The notes: generated from the sequence alone by a model not told the origin. A stretch of DNA of 64,000 bases from Moraxella sp. (GCA_030528385.1 JAUMYZ010000001.1:62001-126000), one strand, 5' to 3'; counted from the first letter of the stretch, positions 18,096 through 28,397 are shown. Numbers and translations are program-made.

Positions 18096-19159
18096 GCTTT
18101 TTTTGGAGTTCTTGGGTTACTGTCCTATCACTAGCCTGTTGGTGTTTTATCTTAGGGGTTTTAGTGTGGACATTAAAATCAAAACCCGCCCTAGAAGAAG
18201 ATGGCACAACGGGGCATTCTTATGACGGAATCAAAGAATACGACCAACCATTGCCAAAGTGGTGGTTGTGGGTGTTCTTTGCCACACTGTTTTGGGGTTT
18301 GGGCTATTTTGTCTTTTATCCAGCCATTCAACCAAATATGTGGAAGGGCATGGCAACGGTGAATGTGGACGGTGAAGAAGTGGCTTGGACGTCTGAAAAC
18401 GAGCTAAACAGCCAGTTGCAAGCCAACAATAAAGTATTTACCGAAAACTTTGAACAAGGCATTTTGGTCAATGCCGACGCTACAGGCGCCATGCCGATTT
18501 TGGCAAAACTTAGCCAGCTGCAAGCCGAGCAAAACAAAAACACTGAGCCAAGTGCTGAGCTCAAAACGCAAATTGAAGAGCAAATCAAACAGCTGGCGCC
18601 TTATGTGGATAAACTGGCTAACGACCCAGAAGCACAAAAAGTGGGCAACCGCCTATTTTTGCAGAACTGTGCTTTGTGTCATGGTTCAAATGCCAAAGGC
18701 GCTTTGGGTTATCCCGATTTGACCGACAACGATTGGTTGTACGGTGGCAAAGCTGAAGAAGTTTTATTGACCATTCATCATGGCCGTACAGGCGCGATGG
18801 CAGCGTGGCAAAAACAGTTGGGTGAGTCTGGTGTAAGAGCCGCCACCGAATATGTGCTAAACATTTCTGGCAATCAGCCAGGTTATCAGCTGGACCAAGC
18901 CAAAGTTACCCAAGGCAAAGCCATTTTTGAAGCCAACTGCGTGCTTTGTCATGGCAATGATGCCAAGGGTTTGACGGCGATGGGCGCACCCAACCTAACC
19001 GATGACATTTGGTTGTTTGGTGGCGACCGTGCTGCCATTGAGGAGACCATTCGTCATGGTCGTGCAGGTGTGATGCCCGAATGGCAAACGAAGTTGGGTA
19101 ATGAGCGCGTGATGCTGCTTGCTGCTTATGTGCGTTCACTCTCACAAAGTGCCCAATAA
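18092..19159 (+). CDS. ccoP: cbb3-type oxidase subunit III, diheme cytochrome c
   Basis: CcoP accepts electrons from soluble or membrane cytochrome c. The 355-residue protein has two N-terminal membrane helices (about 8-28 and 52-75) and two c-heme domains, with CALCH near residue 193 and CVLCH near residue 285. Between the second helix and the first heme domain lies a Gln/Glu/Lys-rich stretch (about 95-180), which makes it longer than many CcoP proteins. It is the last gene of the operon and is closed by a strong terminator. Confidence 0.95.
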   Translation: MSFFWSSWVTVLSLACWCFILGVLVWTLKSKPALEEDGTTGHSYDGIKEYDQPLPKWWLWVFFATLFWGLGYFVFYPAIQPNMWKGMATVNVDGEEVAWTSENELNSQLQANNKVFTENFEQGILVNADATGAMPILAKLSQLQAEQNKNTEPSAELKTQIEEQIKQLAPYVDKLANDPEAQKVGNRLFLQNCALCHGSNAKGALGYPDLTDNDWLYGGKAEEVLLTIHHGRTGAMAAWQKQLGESGVRAATEYVLNISGNQPGYQLDQAKVTQGKAIFEANCVLCHGNDAKGLTAMGAPNLTDDIWLFGGDRAAIEETIRHGRAGVMPEWQTKLGNERVMLLAAYVRSLSQSAQ

Positions 19160-19172
19160 ATCAAAGCCTTTT

Positions 19173-19200
19173 AAAACCCCATCTTGTATGGGGTTTTTGG
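19173..19200 (+). terminator. Terminator of ccoNOQP
   Basis: AAACCCCAT and ATGGGGTTT form a 9-bp stem with a 5-nt loop, followed by T residues. Confidence 0.9.
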
Positions 19201-19301
19201 TTTTTGGATGATTGGGTGTGTTTTATATTTGTCATGCTTTTAAAAACACAAGTTGTAAGTTTTTGATGCTAAAAATAGCCTTGTATGTTGTCATGATAAA
19301 A

Positions 19302-19328
19302 TAAAAACCCGCCATAAGACGGGTTTTT
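19302..19328 (-). terminator. Terminator of gcvP
   Basis: AAAAACCCG and CGGGTTTTT form a 9-bp stem around an 8-nt loop, with T residues following on the minus strand. Confidence 0.85.
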
Positions 19329-19343
19329 GATGGCTAAGAGCGA

Positions 19344-22202
19344 TTACTCATAGTTATCCATACTCGGACAGCCACAAATCAAATTTTTATCGCCATAAAC
19401 ATCGTCCACACGTCCCACGCTTGGCCAGAACTTATGTTTACGCACATAGTCTAATGGGAAGGCGGCATAATCACGGCTATAAGCACGCTCCCAAGTGTCA
19501 GCCGTTACCACACTGGCGGTATGTGGGGCATTGACCAAGGGATTGTTGTTAAGCGTCCAGCCGTCTGTGCCGTTTTTGACCTTTAAGGCTTCTTGTTTGA
19601 TTTGCTTTAAGGCGGCGATAAAGCGGTCTAGCTCGTCTTTGCTTTCGCTTTCGGTGGGTTCAATCATCAGCGTGCCTGCCACAGGGAACGACATGGTCGG
19701 TGCGTGAAAGCCATAGTCCATCAAGCGTTTGGCGATGTCGGTTTCTGTGATGCCTGTCTCTTCTTTGAGTGGGCGAATGTCAATGATACACTCATGAGCC
19801 ACAAAGCCATTTTTGCCAGTATAAAGCACAGGATAATCGTCCGACAGCGATTTGGCGATGTAGTTGGCGTTGAGTAGGGCTTGTTTGGTGGCGGATAATA
19901 GTCCATCACGCCCCATCATGGTGATGTACATCCACGAAATCGGCAAAATGCTTGCCGAGCCGTAGGGGGCTGCCGAGACTGCACCTTGACCATCGCTAGC
20001 ATTATGTACAGGTGTTACGCTGTGGCTGGCGATAAAGGGGGCAAGGTGTGATTTTAGCCCAATGGGACCCATACCTGGCCCGCCACCGCCGTGGGGAATG
20101 CAAAAAGTCTTGTGCAGGTTCATGTGTAGCACGTCCGCCCCCACGTCAGCAGGTTGCATGAGTCCCACTTGGGCGTTCATGTTCGCCCCGTCCATGTACA
20201 CTTGTCCACCGTGTTTGTGGATTAACGCACAAATATCACGAATGCCTTCTTCAAACACCCCGTGCGTGGACGGATAAGTAATCATCAACGCCCCAAGATT
20301 GGCAGAATGGGCTTCACATTTGGCGGTCAAATCATCAATATCCACATTGCCGTTGTCATCGGTGGCAACCACCACCACTTTCATGCCCATCATCTGAGCG
20401 GTGGCGGGGTTGGTGCCGTGTGCCGAGCGGGGGATTAGGCAAACGTTGCGGTCAGTTTGTCCCAAGCTTTCATGATAACGGCGAATGGCAAGCAGTCCTG
20501 CGTACTCGCCGCTTGCCCCTGAGTTGGGCTGCATAGAAATTTCATCAAAGCCCGTAATCGCCTTTAACTGCTCTTGTAAACTGTCAATCATTTCAATGTA
20601 GCCGACCACATCTTCTTTGGGGGCAAAGGGGTGAACGTTGGCAAATTCATGCCAAGTAATCGGCAGCATTTCACTGGTGGCATTTAATTTCATGGTGCAA
20701 GAGCCCAGCGAAATCATGCTACGGTTCATTGCCAAATCTTTGTCTTCTAGGGATTTAAGATAGCGGAGCATTTGGTGCTCGCTGTGGTGGCTATTAAAGA
20801 CAGGGTGGCTTAAAATATCGTCTGTGCGGTTTAAATCGCCAAGCACATTTTCTGCGTTGTCCAAATTGCCTGTAACCCCAAAAATGGCACACAGCTCATC
20901 AAAATCTGCCTTTTCGGTCAGCTCATGAAACGCCACCGACACGCCAGTTTCACCGTGTTTCCATAGGTTGTAGCCTTGTTCTTTGGCGGTGTCAAAGACT
21001 TTTTTGGCGGTTTCTTTATTGTCAAAATCAACCAGCACGGTGTCAAAAAATACGTCATGACGCAGCTTTAAGCCTGCTGATTTAACCGCTTTGGCAAAGG
21101 CAACCGCCAAGGCGTGAATGCGTGTGGCAATGCGTTTTAGTCCTGTTGCTCCATGATAGACGGCGTACATACCTGCCAGATTGGCAAGCAAAACTTGGCT
21201 GGTGCAGATGTTGGACGTGGCTTTTTCACGGCGAATGTGCTGTTCACGGGTTTGTAGTGCCATGCGTAGGGCGGTGTTGCCTTGGGCGTCTTTGGACACA
21301 CCGATAATGCGACCGGGGCTTAAGCGTTTGTCCTTGTCTTTAAAGGCAAAGTAAGCCGCGTGCGGGCCACCAAAGCCCATCGGCACGCCAAAACGTTGGC
21401 TGCTGCCTAGAGCGATGTCCGCTCCCATATCGGCAGGGGATTTGAGCAGTACAAGGCTCATAATATCCGCCCCCACAATGGCGTACGCCCCTTTTGCTTT
21501 GACGGCGGTGATGACGTCAGTTAAATCTGCCACGTCACCATCTTTGCCAACGTATTGAAAATACGCCCCAAAAAATTCGCCTGTTTTGGCGGTCTCAACA
21601 TCGCCCACCACCACATCAAAGCCAAAATATTTGGCACGGGTTTTGATGACGTCTAGGGTTTGGGGGTAGGTGCGTTCGTCCACAAAAAAGGCGTTGGATT
21701 TGGATTTGCCAGAGCGTTTTGCCATCGCCATCGCTTCGGCGGCGGCAGTCGCTTCATCAAGCAAACTTGCCCCTGCCAAATCCATGCCTGTCAAGTCAAT
21801 GCACACTTGTTGAAAGTTGAGCAAGGCTTCTAGGCGACCTTGGGCGATTTCGGCTTGGTAGGGTGTATAGGCGGTGTACCAACCGGGGTTTTCTAGGACG
21901 TTACGCTGGATAACGGCAGGCAGGCGAGTGGGGCTGTAGCCTTGACCGATATAGCTTTTGGCAACGGTGATGTTGTCCGCCATCACTCGCAGTTTGGCAA
22001 GGGCGTTATGCTCGCTCATCGCTTTTGGTAAGTTTAGCTCTTTGTTTAGGCGTATGGACTCTGGCACAACGCTGTCCACAAAGCTGTCTAAGTCGGTCGC
22101 CCCAACTTTGGCAAGCATTTTGTCTTGGGCGGATTGGTCATTGCCTAGGTGGCGATGGACAAAGGCGTTTTCGTAAAATAGGTCGGAGAAGGTTTGGGTC
22201 AT
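19344..22202 (-). CDS. gcvP: Glycine dehydrogenase (decarboxylating), P protein
   Basis: The P protein decarboxylates glycine with PLP and loads the aminomethyl group on the lipoyl arm of GcvH. The 952-residue length is that of the fused homodimeric type. It contains the PLP-lysine motif [16 protein letters not shown] in the C-terminal half, and the N-terminal half has HRHLGNDQS and [10 protein letters not shown]. Its start overlaps the stop of the upstream DUF6714-like gene by ATGA, and an AAGGA ribosome binding site lies inside that gene. gcvH and gcvT lie further upstream on the same strand but behind a terminator. Confidence 0.96.
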   Translation of the reverse strand: MTQTFSDLFYENAFVHRHLGNDQSAQDKMLAKVGATDLDSFVDSVVPESIRLNKELNLPKAMSEHNALAKLRVMADNITVAKSYIGQGYSPTRLPAVIQRNVLENPGWYTAYTPYQAEIAQGRLEALLNFQQVCIDLTGMDLAGASLLDEATAAAEAMAMAKRSGKSKSNAFFVDERTYPQTLDVIKTRAKYFGFDVVVGDVETAKTGEFFGAYFQYVGKDGDVADLTDVITAVKAKGAYAIVGADIMSLVLLKSPADMGADIALGSSQRFGVPMGFGGPHAAYFAFKDKDKRLSPGRIIGVSKDAQGNTALRMALQTREQHIRREKATSNICTSQVLLANLAGMYAVYHGATGLKRIATRIHALAVAFAKAVKSAGLKLRHDVFFDTVLVDFDNKETAKKVFDTAKEQGYNLWKHGETGVSVAFHELTEKADFDELCAIFGVTGNLDNAENVLGDLNRTDDILSHPVFNSHHSEHQMLRYLKSLEDKDLAMNRSMISLGSCTMKLNATSEMLPITWHEFANVHPFAPKEDVVGYIEMIDSLQEQLKAITGFDEISMQPNSGASGEYAGLLAIRRYHESLGQTDRNVCLIPRSAHGTNPATAQMMGMKVVVVATDDNGNVDIDDLTAKCEAHSANLGALMITYPSTHGVFEEGIRDICALIHKHGGQVYMDGANMNAQVGLMQPADVGADVLHMNLHKTFCIPHGGGGPGMGPIGLKSHLAPFIASHSVTPVHNASDGQGAVSAAPYGSASILPISWMYITMMGRDGLLSATKQALLNANYIAKSLSDDYPVLYTGKNGFVAHECIIDIRPLKEETGITETDIAKRLMDYGFHAPTMSFPVAGTLMIEPTESESKDELDRFIAALKQIKQEALKVKNGTDGWTLNNNPLVNAPHTASVVTADTWERAYSRDYAAFPLDYVRKHKFWPSVGRVDDVYGDKNLICGCPSMDNYE

Positions 22203-22690
22203 GGGATTTCCTTAGGGTTGTTTAAAATAAGATATTCAATAGCAGTAATGATTTTGACAAATTTTTGTTTATCCATAATACCACTGGGCATTAACTTTTG
22301 TAAAAAAAGTACTAAAAGAAATAATTGTTCTTCATTGAATAATGAAAGATTTTCTAGGAATTTATCTCCCAAAATTTCTTTATCTAATTCATAAAGCCAC
22401 CATACAACAGAAGCACAATGATTACGTTCATCAAAATCTGCCAAAACTTGATATATGATAGCAGGGGTATAAAATAAAAATCCTTGTGGGTTTAATTGGC
22501 TAATACCTGTAAAATACCGATTTAGGTACTCAAAAGGTACATCTTGCCAATTTTGATAAGGATTAACATCTTTTTTAGGAATTTGGCTAATATTATCAGC
22601 GTCGTTCAACTCTTTTATAGCAATAAAACCATGATTGTAAATATCAGTAAAGTGTTTTTTAATAAAATGCTGTAAAATATTTGGGTTCAT
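22199..22690 (-). CDS. Hypothetical protein, DUF6714-like
   Basis: This 163-residue soluble protein has [19 protein letters not shown] and [13 protein letters not shown], resembling the DUF6714 pattern in which a sentence like 'last-level of domain reaching a maximum' describes no known activity; its function is unknown. The start ATG at 22690 is chosen because the upstream part of the frame overlaps the next gene. The DNA is clearly more AT-rich than gcvP, suggesting a different origin. It is translationally coupled to gcvP through an ATGA overlap. Confidence 0.68.
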   Translation of the reverse strand: MNPNILQHFIKKHFTDIYNHGFIAIKELNDADNISQIPKKDVNPYQNWQDVPFEYLNRYFTGISQLNPQGFLFYTPAIIYQVLADFDERNHCASVVWWLYELDKEILGDKFLENLSLFNEEQLFLLVLFLQKLMPSGIMDKQKFVKIITAIEYLILNNPKEIP

Positions 22691-22710
22691 TGAGATTTTT
22701 AATTTGATGG

Positions 22711-23121
22711 TTATTGTAAAAAATAAACGCCTATCCAATGTACCACGCCTACCATTAAGCAAATTGCTGATGAAACCAGCCAAAAGTTTAGGCTATTTTT
22801 AGGAAACATGGGGCGGATGAGTGGAAAAGCAACGGCTCTTAATATAAAAATTGCACCAACACCAATTAAAATCAGTTTGGTATGTGGTAGTGGGCGAACC
22901 ACACCAATGACACTTAATGCATATATACCAAAACCTGCCAACATAAGTGCGATGACAATGGCGATAAATGGCGGATACCAATGACCTTTATCGGCAAGGG
23001 TGGCAATATATTCTCCCGCTCCCAATAAGCGAAACATTCTGCCACCAAATACCACACAAGATAAATGCAATAGGCTTGCGATAAAATGAAAAACAGCAAC
23101 ACTCAATAGCCAATAGTTCAT
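22711..23121 (-). CDS. Hypothetical four-helix membrane protein
   Basis: The 136-residue protein has four predicted membrane helices: about 1-25 (LLSVAVFHFIASLLHL), 50-70 (FIAIVIALMLAGFGIYAL), 82-100 (LILIGVGAIFILRAVAF) and 112-133. It has no motif I can tie to a function. It sits between the toxin gene and the DUF6714-like gene in the AT-rich block upstream of gcvP, with gaps of 44 and 20 nt, so it is probably co-transcribed. Confidence 0.7.
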   Translation of the reverse strand: MNYWLLSVAVFHFIASLLHLSCVVFGGRMFRLLGAGEYIATLADKGHWYPPFIAIVIALMLAGFGIYALSVIGVVRPLPHTKLILIGVGAIFILRAVAFPLIRPMFPKNSLNFWLVSSAICLMVGVVHWIGVYFLQ

Positions 23122-23165
23122 CTTAATTGCCTTATTTTATTTTAAGTCAAACAATTACTTTTTGA

Positions 23166-23549
23166 TTACCAATATAATTGCACTGGATAATCAGAAAGTT
23201 TACTGTCTTTGCTAATCAATGTTAATTTTTCACAGATGGCTTGGGCGATGAGCAAACGGTCAAAAGGGTCTCTATGAAAAAAATCCAGCGTATTGGTTTT
23301 AGCAATGTGTTCAAAATGAATTGGTAAAATTTCAAACATATTTTTGTGAATATGATAGGGGATAAAATGACTAAAATCACTGGGTAAAACTATTTTTCCC
23401 AATTTATATTTAATGGCAATTTCCCAAATACTTGCCATGCTGACATAAACGATTTTTGATGTGGCAATGGCATGACAAGCTGAATGACTAAGCTGGCTGT
23501 CGTTATTGACAAACCACAAAAAACTATGCGTATCCAATAGATAACTCAT
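23166..23549 (-). CDS. PIN-domain toxin of a type II toxin-antitoxin pair
   Basis: This 127-residue PIN ribonuclease of the VapC type has acidic active-site residues in YLLDTHSFLW (Asp6), SMASIWEIAIK (Glu near 43) and HRDPFDRLLIAQA (Asp pair near 93-96). PIN toxins of this group cut RNA unless held by their antitoxin. The start directly follows the antitoxin stop (TAAATG), a standard arrangement. The pair sits between gcvH and gcvP. Confidence 0.88.
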   Translation of the reverse strand: MSYLLDTHSFLWFVNNDSQLSHSACHAIATSKIVYVSMASIWEIAIKYKLGKIVLPSDFSHFIPYHIHKNMFEILPIHFEHIAKTNTLDFFHRDPFDRLLIAQAICEKLTLISKDSKLSDYPVQLYW

Positions 23550-23786
23550 TTACATATATTCCTTAAAGTCATCTAATGGCTCATCAAAATCATCGCGAAA
23601 TTTAATTAACCCTTCGGCAGAACCTGCTTTTCTATAAATGGTTGGCGTTTGCATTGTGCCATCAATTAAATGATAATTTTTAATTAAATGATTGAATAGT
23701 TCAACCAAAGACGATTTGTCATTGTCGTCCAATGCTTGAAATATTTGATAATTTTCTGGCTGTAATTCTAAGGTGATTTTCATCAT
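23550..23786 (-). CDS. Antitoxin of the PIN-domain pair (DUF2281/VapB-like)
   Basis: The 78-residue protein starts with a strand-helix region (MKITLELQPENYQIFQAL). Its C-terminal tail, rich in Asp, Glu and Phe (EGLIKFRDDFDEPLDDFKEY), probably wraps the toxin active site. Size, charge and position directly upstream of the PIN toxin support the call. Such antitoxins often repress their own promoter; the AT-rich 23787-23848 gap would hold it. The second Met is an equally likely start. Confidence 0.78.
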   Translation of the reverse strand: MMKITLELQPENYQIFQALDDNDKSSLVELFNHLIKNYHLIDGTMQTPTIYRKAGSAEGLIKFRDDFDEPLDDFKEYM

Positions 23787-23848
23787 AACACCAATTATCT
23801 TTGCAATGAGTGAAAATTAGGTTTGAGTTAATTAAATTAAAACCAAGA

Positions 23849-23879
23849 CAAGCGTAAGTTACTAAAAACCTACGCTTGT
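23849..23879 (-). terminator. Terminator of gcvH, separating it from the toxin-antitoxin unit
   Basis: On the minus strand a 13-bp stem (one G-U pair) is built from ACAAGCGTAGGTT and AACTTACGCTTGT, with a short loop and a following tract CTTGGTTTTAATTT. Confidence 0.75.
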
Positions 23880-23885
23880 TTTTAA

Positions 23886-24266
23886 TTACAGACTGTTTTG
23901 ATACTCGTCTGCACTCATCAAGCCATCATAATCACTTGGGTTGGCAGGTTTGATTTTAAAGAACCATGCTGCACCGTAAGGGTCTTCGTTGGCAAGCTCG
24001 GGGCTGTCCACCAGCTCTTCGTTAATCTCAACAATCGTGCCAGAGATGGGGGCGTAGACATCACTGGCGGCTTTGACGCTCTCCACCACGGCGATTTCTT
24101 GGTCGGCGGTAACGTCGGTGTCAACTTCGGGCAACTCTACAAACACCACATCGCCAAGGGCTTCTTGGGCGTGGTCGGTAATGCCAACAGTGATGGTGCC
24201 GTCCGCTTCTAGGCGCAGCCATTCGTGGCTGGCAACGTATTTTAAATCGGCGGGGATATGACTCAT
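23886..24266 (-). CDS. gcvH: Glycine cleavage system H protein
   Basis: GcvH shuttles the aminomethyl intermediate between P, T and L proteins on a lipoyl-lysine. The 126-residue product shows the lipoylation site [11 protein letters not shown] (Lys near 66), [11 protein letters not shown] before it, and [13 protein letters not shown] near the end, all typical. A good AGGAG ribosome binding site lies 6 nt before the ATG. It follows aldA with an 82-nt gap and is closed by the terminator at 23849-23879. Confidence 0.96.
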   Translation of the reverse strand: MSHIPADLKYVASHEWLRLEADGTITVGITDHAQEALGDVVFVELPEVDTDVTADQEIAVVESVKAASDVYAPISGTIVEINEELVDSPELANEDPYGAAWFFKIKPANPSDYDGLMSADEYQNSL

Positions 24267-24348
24267 GGGGTTTCTCCTAGTGAGTTTGATTAAAAAACAA
24301 ATAATGCACCCTTTAAACCCAAGTCTAAAACGTGCATTTGTGGGGGCG

Positions 24349-25791
24349 TTAAATATTGGTCTCTAAATACACCATCTGTGTTTGTAGGTATTCTTCTAGA
24401 CCGTGTTTGCCGTCGGCACCGCCAATGCCTGACTTTTTCCAGCCAGCGTGAAAGCCTTGCATGGCTTCAAAGTTTTCACGGTTGATGTAAGTTTCGCCAA
24501 ATTGTAGACGGCGTGTTACATAAAAGGCTTCGTTGAGATTGTTGGTGTACACCGAACTGGTTAAGCCGTATTCGCAGTCGTTGGCAAGGGCGATGGCTTC
24601 GTCCAAAGTCTCAAAGGTGGCAATCGGCAACACAGGCCCAAAGGTCTCAGCACGCATGATGTCCATGCTGTTATCCACATCGGTCAAAATGGTGGGTTCA
24701 AAAAAGTAGCCCTTAGTTTTGGCACGTTTGCCACCCATCAGCAAGGTTGCTCCTTGTTCAACTGCACGAGCCACTTTGGCGGCGACCGTTTGGGCGGCTT
24801 GTTCATTGATAAGTGGACCCATGTCAAGTTCGCCGTCGTTGGCTTCACTGGGGTTGCCGTAGCGAACGGCTTGCATGGCTTGGCTCATTTTGGCGATAAA
24901 TTCATCTTTGATGCTAGAATGTACATAGACGCGTTCGGCACAGTTGCAGATTTGTCCTGTGTTGCCCACACGAGAAGCCAGAATGGATTTGACTGCCAAA
25001 TCTAAGTCGGCGTCTTTTAGCACGATGGCAGGGGCTTTGCCACCCAATTCTAGCGACACTTTGGTGACGTTAGGGGCGGCGGTCGCCATTACTTCTTGAC
25101 CTGCACGCACCGAGCCTGTTAGGCTGACCATGGCAATTTTGGGGTGTCCAGCGAGCAAGCTGCCCGTTTCGTTGCCACCATTGACCACGTTGAAGACCCC
25201 AGCAGGCAAGCCCACGCTGTCCACGATTTCACTAAAAATTTGGCAGTTGATGGGCGTAACCGAGCTTGGTTTAATGACAATGGTGTTGCCCGTAACCAAC
25301 GCAGGTGCCATTTTGCGAGCAATTAAGAAAAACGGAAAATTCCAAGGCAAAATGCCCGCAATTACGCCCAAAGGACGTTTAAACATAAAGATGTTTTCGC
25401 GTGGGCGGTCGCTTTGGAGAATTTCGCCTTCGTAACGTCTTGCCCAACCTGCTTGATAGTCCAAATAATCGGCGGTGAACATCACTTCAATGCGTGCTAG
25501 GTCTTTGGTTTTGCCGCCTTCGGCGACGATGACATCGGTCAGCTCGTCGGCTCTGGCACGAATGCCGTCAGCGATTTTGTGCAGATACGCCCCACGTTCT
25601 ACCGCAGGCAGACGCTCCCACGCAGGTTGGGCGGCATAAGCGGCTTCTACGGCACGATTGACATCATCGGCAGTGCCAAGCGGTTCTTTGGCAATCACAT
25701 CTTCGGTGGCGGGGTTTAGCACATCGGTGTAGGTGCCAGCAAAGTTTTGTTCAAAACCGCCGTTAATGTACATGGATAGGGTTTTCATCAC
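24349..25791 (-). CDS. aldA: NAD-dependent aldehyde dehydrogenase, AldA-like (lactaldehyde/glycolaldehyde)
   Basis: AldA oxidises lactaldehyde and glycolaldehyde to lactate and glycolate. The 480-residue protein has [19 protein letters not shown], the NAD-fold motif [11 protein letters not shown], the catalytic Glu in LELGGKAP, and catalytic Cys in [10 protein letters not shown]. The C-terminal [20 protein letters not shown] and GGADGKHGL closely match E. coli AldA. It lies inside the glycine cleavage gene series. Oxidation of C2 aldehydes to glycolate could feed glyoxylate and glycine, but that link is inference. Confidence 0.87.
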   Translation of the reverse strand: MMKTLSMYINGGFEQNFAGTYTDVLNPATEDVIAKEPLGTADDVNRAVEAAYAAQPAWERLPAVERGAYLHKIADGIRARADELTDVIVAEGGKTKDLARIEVMFTADYLDYQAGWARRYEGEILQSDRPRENIFMFKRPLGVIAGILPWNFPFFLIARKMAPALVTGNTIVIKPSSVTPINCQIFSEIVDSVGLPAGVFNVVNGGNETGSLLAGHPKIAMVSLTGSVRAGQEVMATAAPNVTKVSLELGGKAPAIVLKDADLDLAVKSILASRVGNTGQICNCAERVYVHSSIKDEFIAKMSQAMQAVRYGNPSEANDGELDMGPLINEQAAQTVAAKVARAVEQGATLLMGGKRAKTKGYFFEPTILTDVDNSMDIMRAETFGPVLPIATFETLDEAIALANDCEYGLTSSVYTNNLNEAFYVTRRLQFGETYINRENFEAMQGFHAGWKKSGIGGADGKHGLEEYLQTQMVYLETNI

Positions 25792-25818
25792 ATTACTCCT
25801 TGTTGGGGTTGATTGGGG

Positions 25819-26331
25819 TTAGTGTTTATGGTTTTTACAATATTTTGGCAAAACATCATCAAAATAGGGCAAAAGCTCGCTATTTAACTCTTTTTGAATA
25901 TAAAAACCATCAAATGGCTTTTTCCAATAAATGGGTTGCCAATGTTGGGCTATTTGTATTATACAATCATCAAATAAACCTTTGCTGTGTTCAATTGCCA
26001 ATTTAACAGTTTCTTGTTTTTTGGCATAAAAGAATGTGTATTCTTTATCGCCCATAAATTGACTGCCGTATTCAAAATAAAATTGCCAATCAATCAAAAA
26101 TAAACTTTCCCAAAACGCACCACCTTGCTGGGTTAAGCCCATATAGCCATTATCGTCAATATGGACATAAGCCTGATTTTGTAACATGGTTAAAGCATTT
26201 ATTTTGTCATGAAAATCAGGCTCTACTATGGCTAAATTTAAACGCTCTGCACTATTATCCGATAAAATGACGGATTTATTCACTTTGATATTGTGCAACA
26301 GATGAATGATGGTTAGATTTAAGTCATTCAT
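25819..26331 (-). CDS. Hypothetical protein, 170 aa
   Basis: I do not recognise it. The N-terminal 80 residues (INALTMLQNQAYVHIDDNGYMGLTQQGGAFWESLF) look like a winged-helix-type fold. The C-terminal part is rich in aromatic residues (WQFYFEYGSQF, HWQPIYWKKPFDGFY). No signal peptide or membrane helix is seen. It is AT-rich compared with aldA and gcvT and lies between them with gaps of 27 and 15 nt, so it is probably co-transcribed from the gcvT promoter. Confidence 0.65.
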   Translation of the reverse strand: MNDLNLTIIHLLHNIKVNKSVILSDNSAERLNLAIVEPDFHDKINALTMLQNQAYVHIDDNGYMGLTQQGGAFWESLFLIDWQFYFEYGSQFMGDKEYTFFYAKKQETVKLAIEHSKGLFDDCIIQIAQHWQPIYWKKPFDGFYIQKELNSELLPYFDDVLPKYCKNHKH

Positions 26332-26346
26332 CTGTGGGTATTTTGC

Positions 26347-26739
26347 CTAATGGTGATTTTCTTTTTCAAAAGCATCAAGTTTTTGATATATTTCATCGTT
26401 ATCAATAATCTTAGCCAATGCTTTTGCGGTCAAATGATGGTCATTTTCTATTAAGACATCAGCACCTTGAGCTAATAAAAATTCCACCACATCAATAAAC
26501 CCTTGCTCCACAGCATTATGTAAAGGCGTATAGCCGTGCTCGCCCACAGCGTTAATGTCTGCCCCGTTTACTAATAATAATTTAAGCTCATCAATACTGC
26601 CACGAACACTGGCAACATGAATGGGATAATCGCCAAATTCACTTTTTTGATGAACGTCAGACAATTTAATGCCGATATATTCGGGCAGTTCATTATAGGC
26701 TTTTAATAAATTTAACATTTTTTGTGATTTGCCAATCAT
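26347..26739 (-). CDS. Ankyrin repeat protein
   Basis: The 130-residue protein has about three ankyrin repeats. FGDYPIHVASVRGSIDELKLLLVNGADINA and HGYTPLHNAVEQGFIDVVEFLLAQGAD are separated by one repeat length, with a degenerate third (HLTAKALAKIIDND). Ankyrin repeats bind proteins; the partner is unknown. The ATG at 26739 is used; an in-frame TTG five codons earlier is possible. It is AT-rich and sits in the gcvT-aldA interval next to a secreted hypothetical protein. Confidence 0.8.
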   Translation of the reverse strand: MIGKSQKMLNLLKAYNELPEYIGIKLSDVHQKSEFGDYPIHVASVRGSIDELKLLLVNGADINAVGEHGYTPLHNAVEQGFIDVVEFLLAQGADVLIENDHHLTAKALAKIIDNDEIYQKLDAFEKENHH

Positions 26740-26757
26740 GTTTATTTGTATCAAAAC

Positions 26758-27234
26758 TTATAAATGGCTAAGCACCAACCATTGTCCATCTTGTTTTAGC
26801 ATTTCTGTATGAGCAGATTTATTTTCACCCGACTCGGCAGACTCATAAATGATATTAAAATTTAGGGCATTTTTGGCGGGCATAGACCAATTACCAATAC
26901 GCACCACATTGAGACATTTGTCCTTTGCAAGATATTGCATGCCGTTGGTTGGGCTCCATAAGTTTACTTGGGCTTGCACATTGGGCGAGCGAATGGCAGC
27001 AATGCCTTGAACATAATAACCCATAGAGCAAGACGCATTGATTGCCAGTGTTTCAATGTTGGCTTTGGCTTCATTGACCGCCGTGCGAATTTGGGCATTG
27101 TCGGCTGATATAAAGGCGGATTTGACCGCTTGGCGTTGGTTGGCACTGGGTTTTAATAAAATTTCAGACTTGGCAAAAGACGCCTGACAAATGACAAGGC
27201 AACCAAGTGTTACCATAAATTTCAAGGTGGGCAT
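26758..27234 (-). CDS. Hypothetical periplasmic protein
   Basis: The 158-residue protein has a signal peptide (hydrophobic KFMVTLGCLVICQA, cleavage after SFA near residue 21) and a mature part with one cysteine pair (SCSMGYY and KDKCLNV). The end GQWLVLSHL resembles small periplasmic NTF2-like proteins, but I cannot assign a family. The ATG at 27234 has AAGGAG 7 nt upstream. It follows gcvT by 47 nt and is probably in its transcript. Confidence 0.68.
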   Translation of the reverse strand: MPTLKFMVTLGCLVICQASFAKSEILLKPSANQRQAVKSAFISADNAQIRTAVNEAKANIETLAINASCSMGYYVQGIAAIRSPNVQAQVNLWSPTNGMQYLAKDKCLNVVRIGNWSMPAKNALNFNIIYESAESGENKSAHTEMLKQDGQWLVLSHL

Positions 27235-27281
27235 AATCACTCCTTAGGGTGTTTTACCAAGTCTGCTAAAATCAATTAAAA

Positions 27282-28397
27282 TCAATCAAACTGCTTTTTG
27301 CCATTTCTGACAAAGGGCAGTTTTAGCACTCGCACGTCCACTTCTTTGCCACGCATGATGACTTTGGCAGTATCGCCATTAAAGTCCACAGGCACACAGG
27401 CGATGGCGATGGCTTGGTTGAGACTTGGCGAGAATACACCACTGGTGGTCATGCCGTTGCCTTTGTCGGTAACAACTTCCATGCCCGCACGCAGCACGCC
27501 ACCTTTGCCAGTTTGCAAAAGCCCCACTTGTTTGACCGCCACCCCCTTTTCTTTGAGTGCCAACAAAGATGCTTTGCCAACAAAATCACGGTTGTCGTCT
27601 TTTAAATCCACCGTCCATGCCATGCCCGCTTCTAGGGGGCTGGTGTCATCGTCCATGTCGTTGCCGTATAGGTTCATGCCCGCTTCCATACGCAAGGTGT
27701 CTCTTGCCCCAAGACCACAAGGCTGCACGCCAGCTTGTGCCAGTTGTCTAAAAAATTCATCTGCCTTGTCGCTTGGCAAAATCACTTCCACGCCATCTTC
27801 GCCAGTATAGCCTGTACGAGCCACAAACCAATCATCGCCAAGGTCAGCACCAACAAAGGGTTTTAAGCCATTGACCATGTCTGCCCAGTCAGGCTTGACG
27901 CTCAGCAGTTTACTAATGGCATTCTGTCCTTGTACAGCCAACATGGCTAAGTCGTAGCGCGGAGTGAGTGTTACGCCAAATTCTGCACCGACTTTGGCAA
28001 ACTGTGCCAAGTCTTTTTCACGCGTTGCCCCATTGGAGACAATGCGATAAGCGGTTTCACCATCGTTCATGCGATAGACGATTAAATCATCAATCACCCC
28101 GCCGTTGTCGTTGAGCATGGCAGAATATAACGCCTTACCAACAAAGCCAAGTTTGGCAATGTCATTGGCGAGTAGTGTTTGAAAAAAGGCTTTGGCATTA
28201 TCGCCTGTAACATCGGTAACAAGCATATGGCTGACATCAAACATACCTGCATCGGTGCGTACCGCTTCGTGTTCGTTAATTTGTGAGCCATAATTGACGG
28301 GCAGCTCCCAACCACCAAAGTCAATGAGCTTGCCACCAAAGGCAAGATGGGCGTCATAAAGGGGGGTGCGTTTGGGGGTGTTTTGTGGGGTGGTCAT
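27282..28397 (-). CDS. gcvT: Glycine cleavage system T protein (aminomethyltransferase)
   Basis: GcvT transfers the methylene group from the H protein to tetrahydrofolate, releasing ammonia. The 371-residue protein has [20 protein letters not shown] at the start, MFDVSHM, the folate-site Asp region (near residue 100), [19 protein letters not shown], and a C-terminal barrel domain. It is the first gene after the tandem glycine riboswitch, whose downstream part can pair with the gcvT ribosome binding site (AAGGA, 28407-28411). Confidence 0.96.
   Translation of the reverse strand: MTTPQNTPKRTPLYDAHLAFGGKLIDFGGWELPVNYGSQINEHEAVRTDAGMFDVSHMLVTDVTGDNAKAFFQTLLANDIAKLGFVGKALYSAMLNDNGGVIDDLIVYRMNDGETAYRIVSNGATREKDLAQFAKVGAEFGVTLTPRYDLAMLAVQGQNAISKLLSVKPDWADMVNGLKPFVGADLGDDWFVARTGYTGEDGVEVILPSDKADEFFRQLAQAGVQPCGLGARDTLRMEAGMNLYGNDMDDDTSPLEAGMAWTVDLKDDNRDFVGKASLLALKEKGVAVKQVGLLQTGKGGVLRAGMEVVTDKGNGMTTSGVFSPSLNQAIAIACVPVDFNGDTAKVIMRGKEVDVRVLKLPFVRNGKKQFD

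Noticed and set aside
22199-23786. A complete mobile element carrying the toxin-antitoxin genes
   Set aside because: No flanking direct repeats, inverted ends or recombinase gene were found, so only gene-level insertion is suggested.
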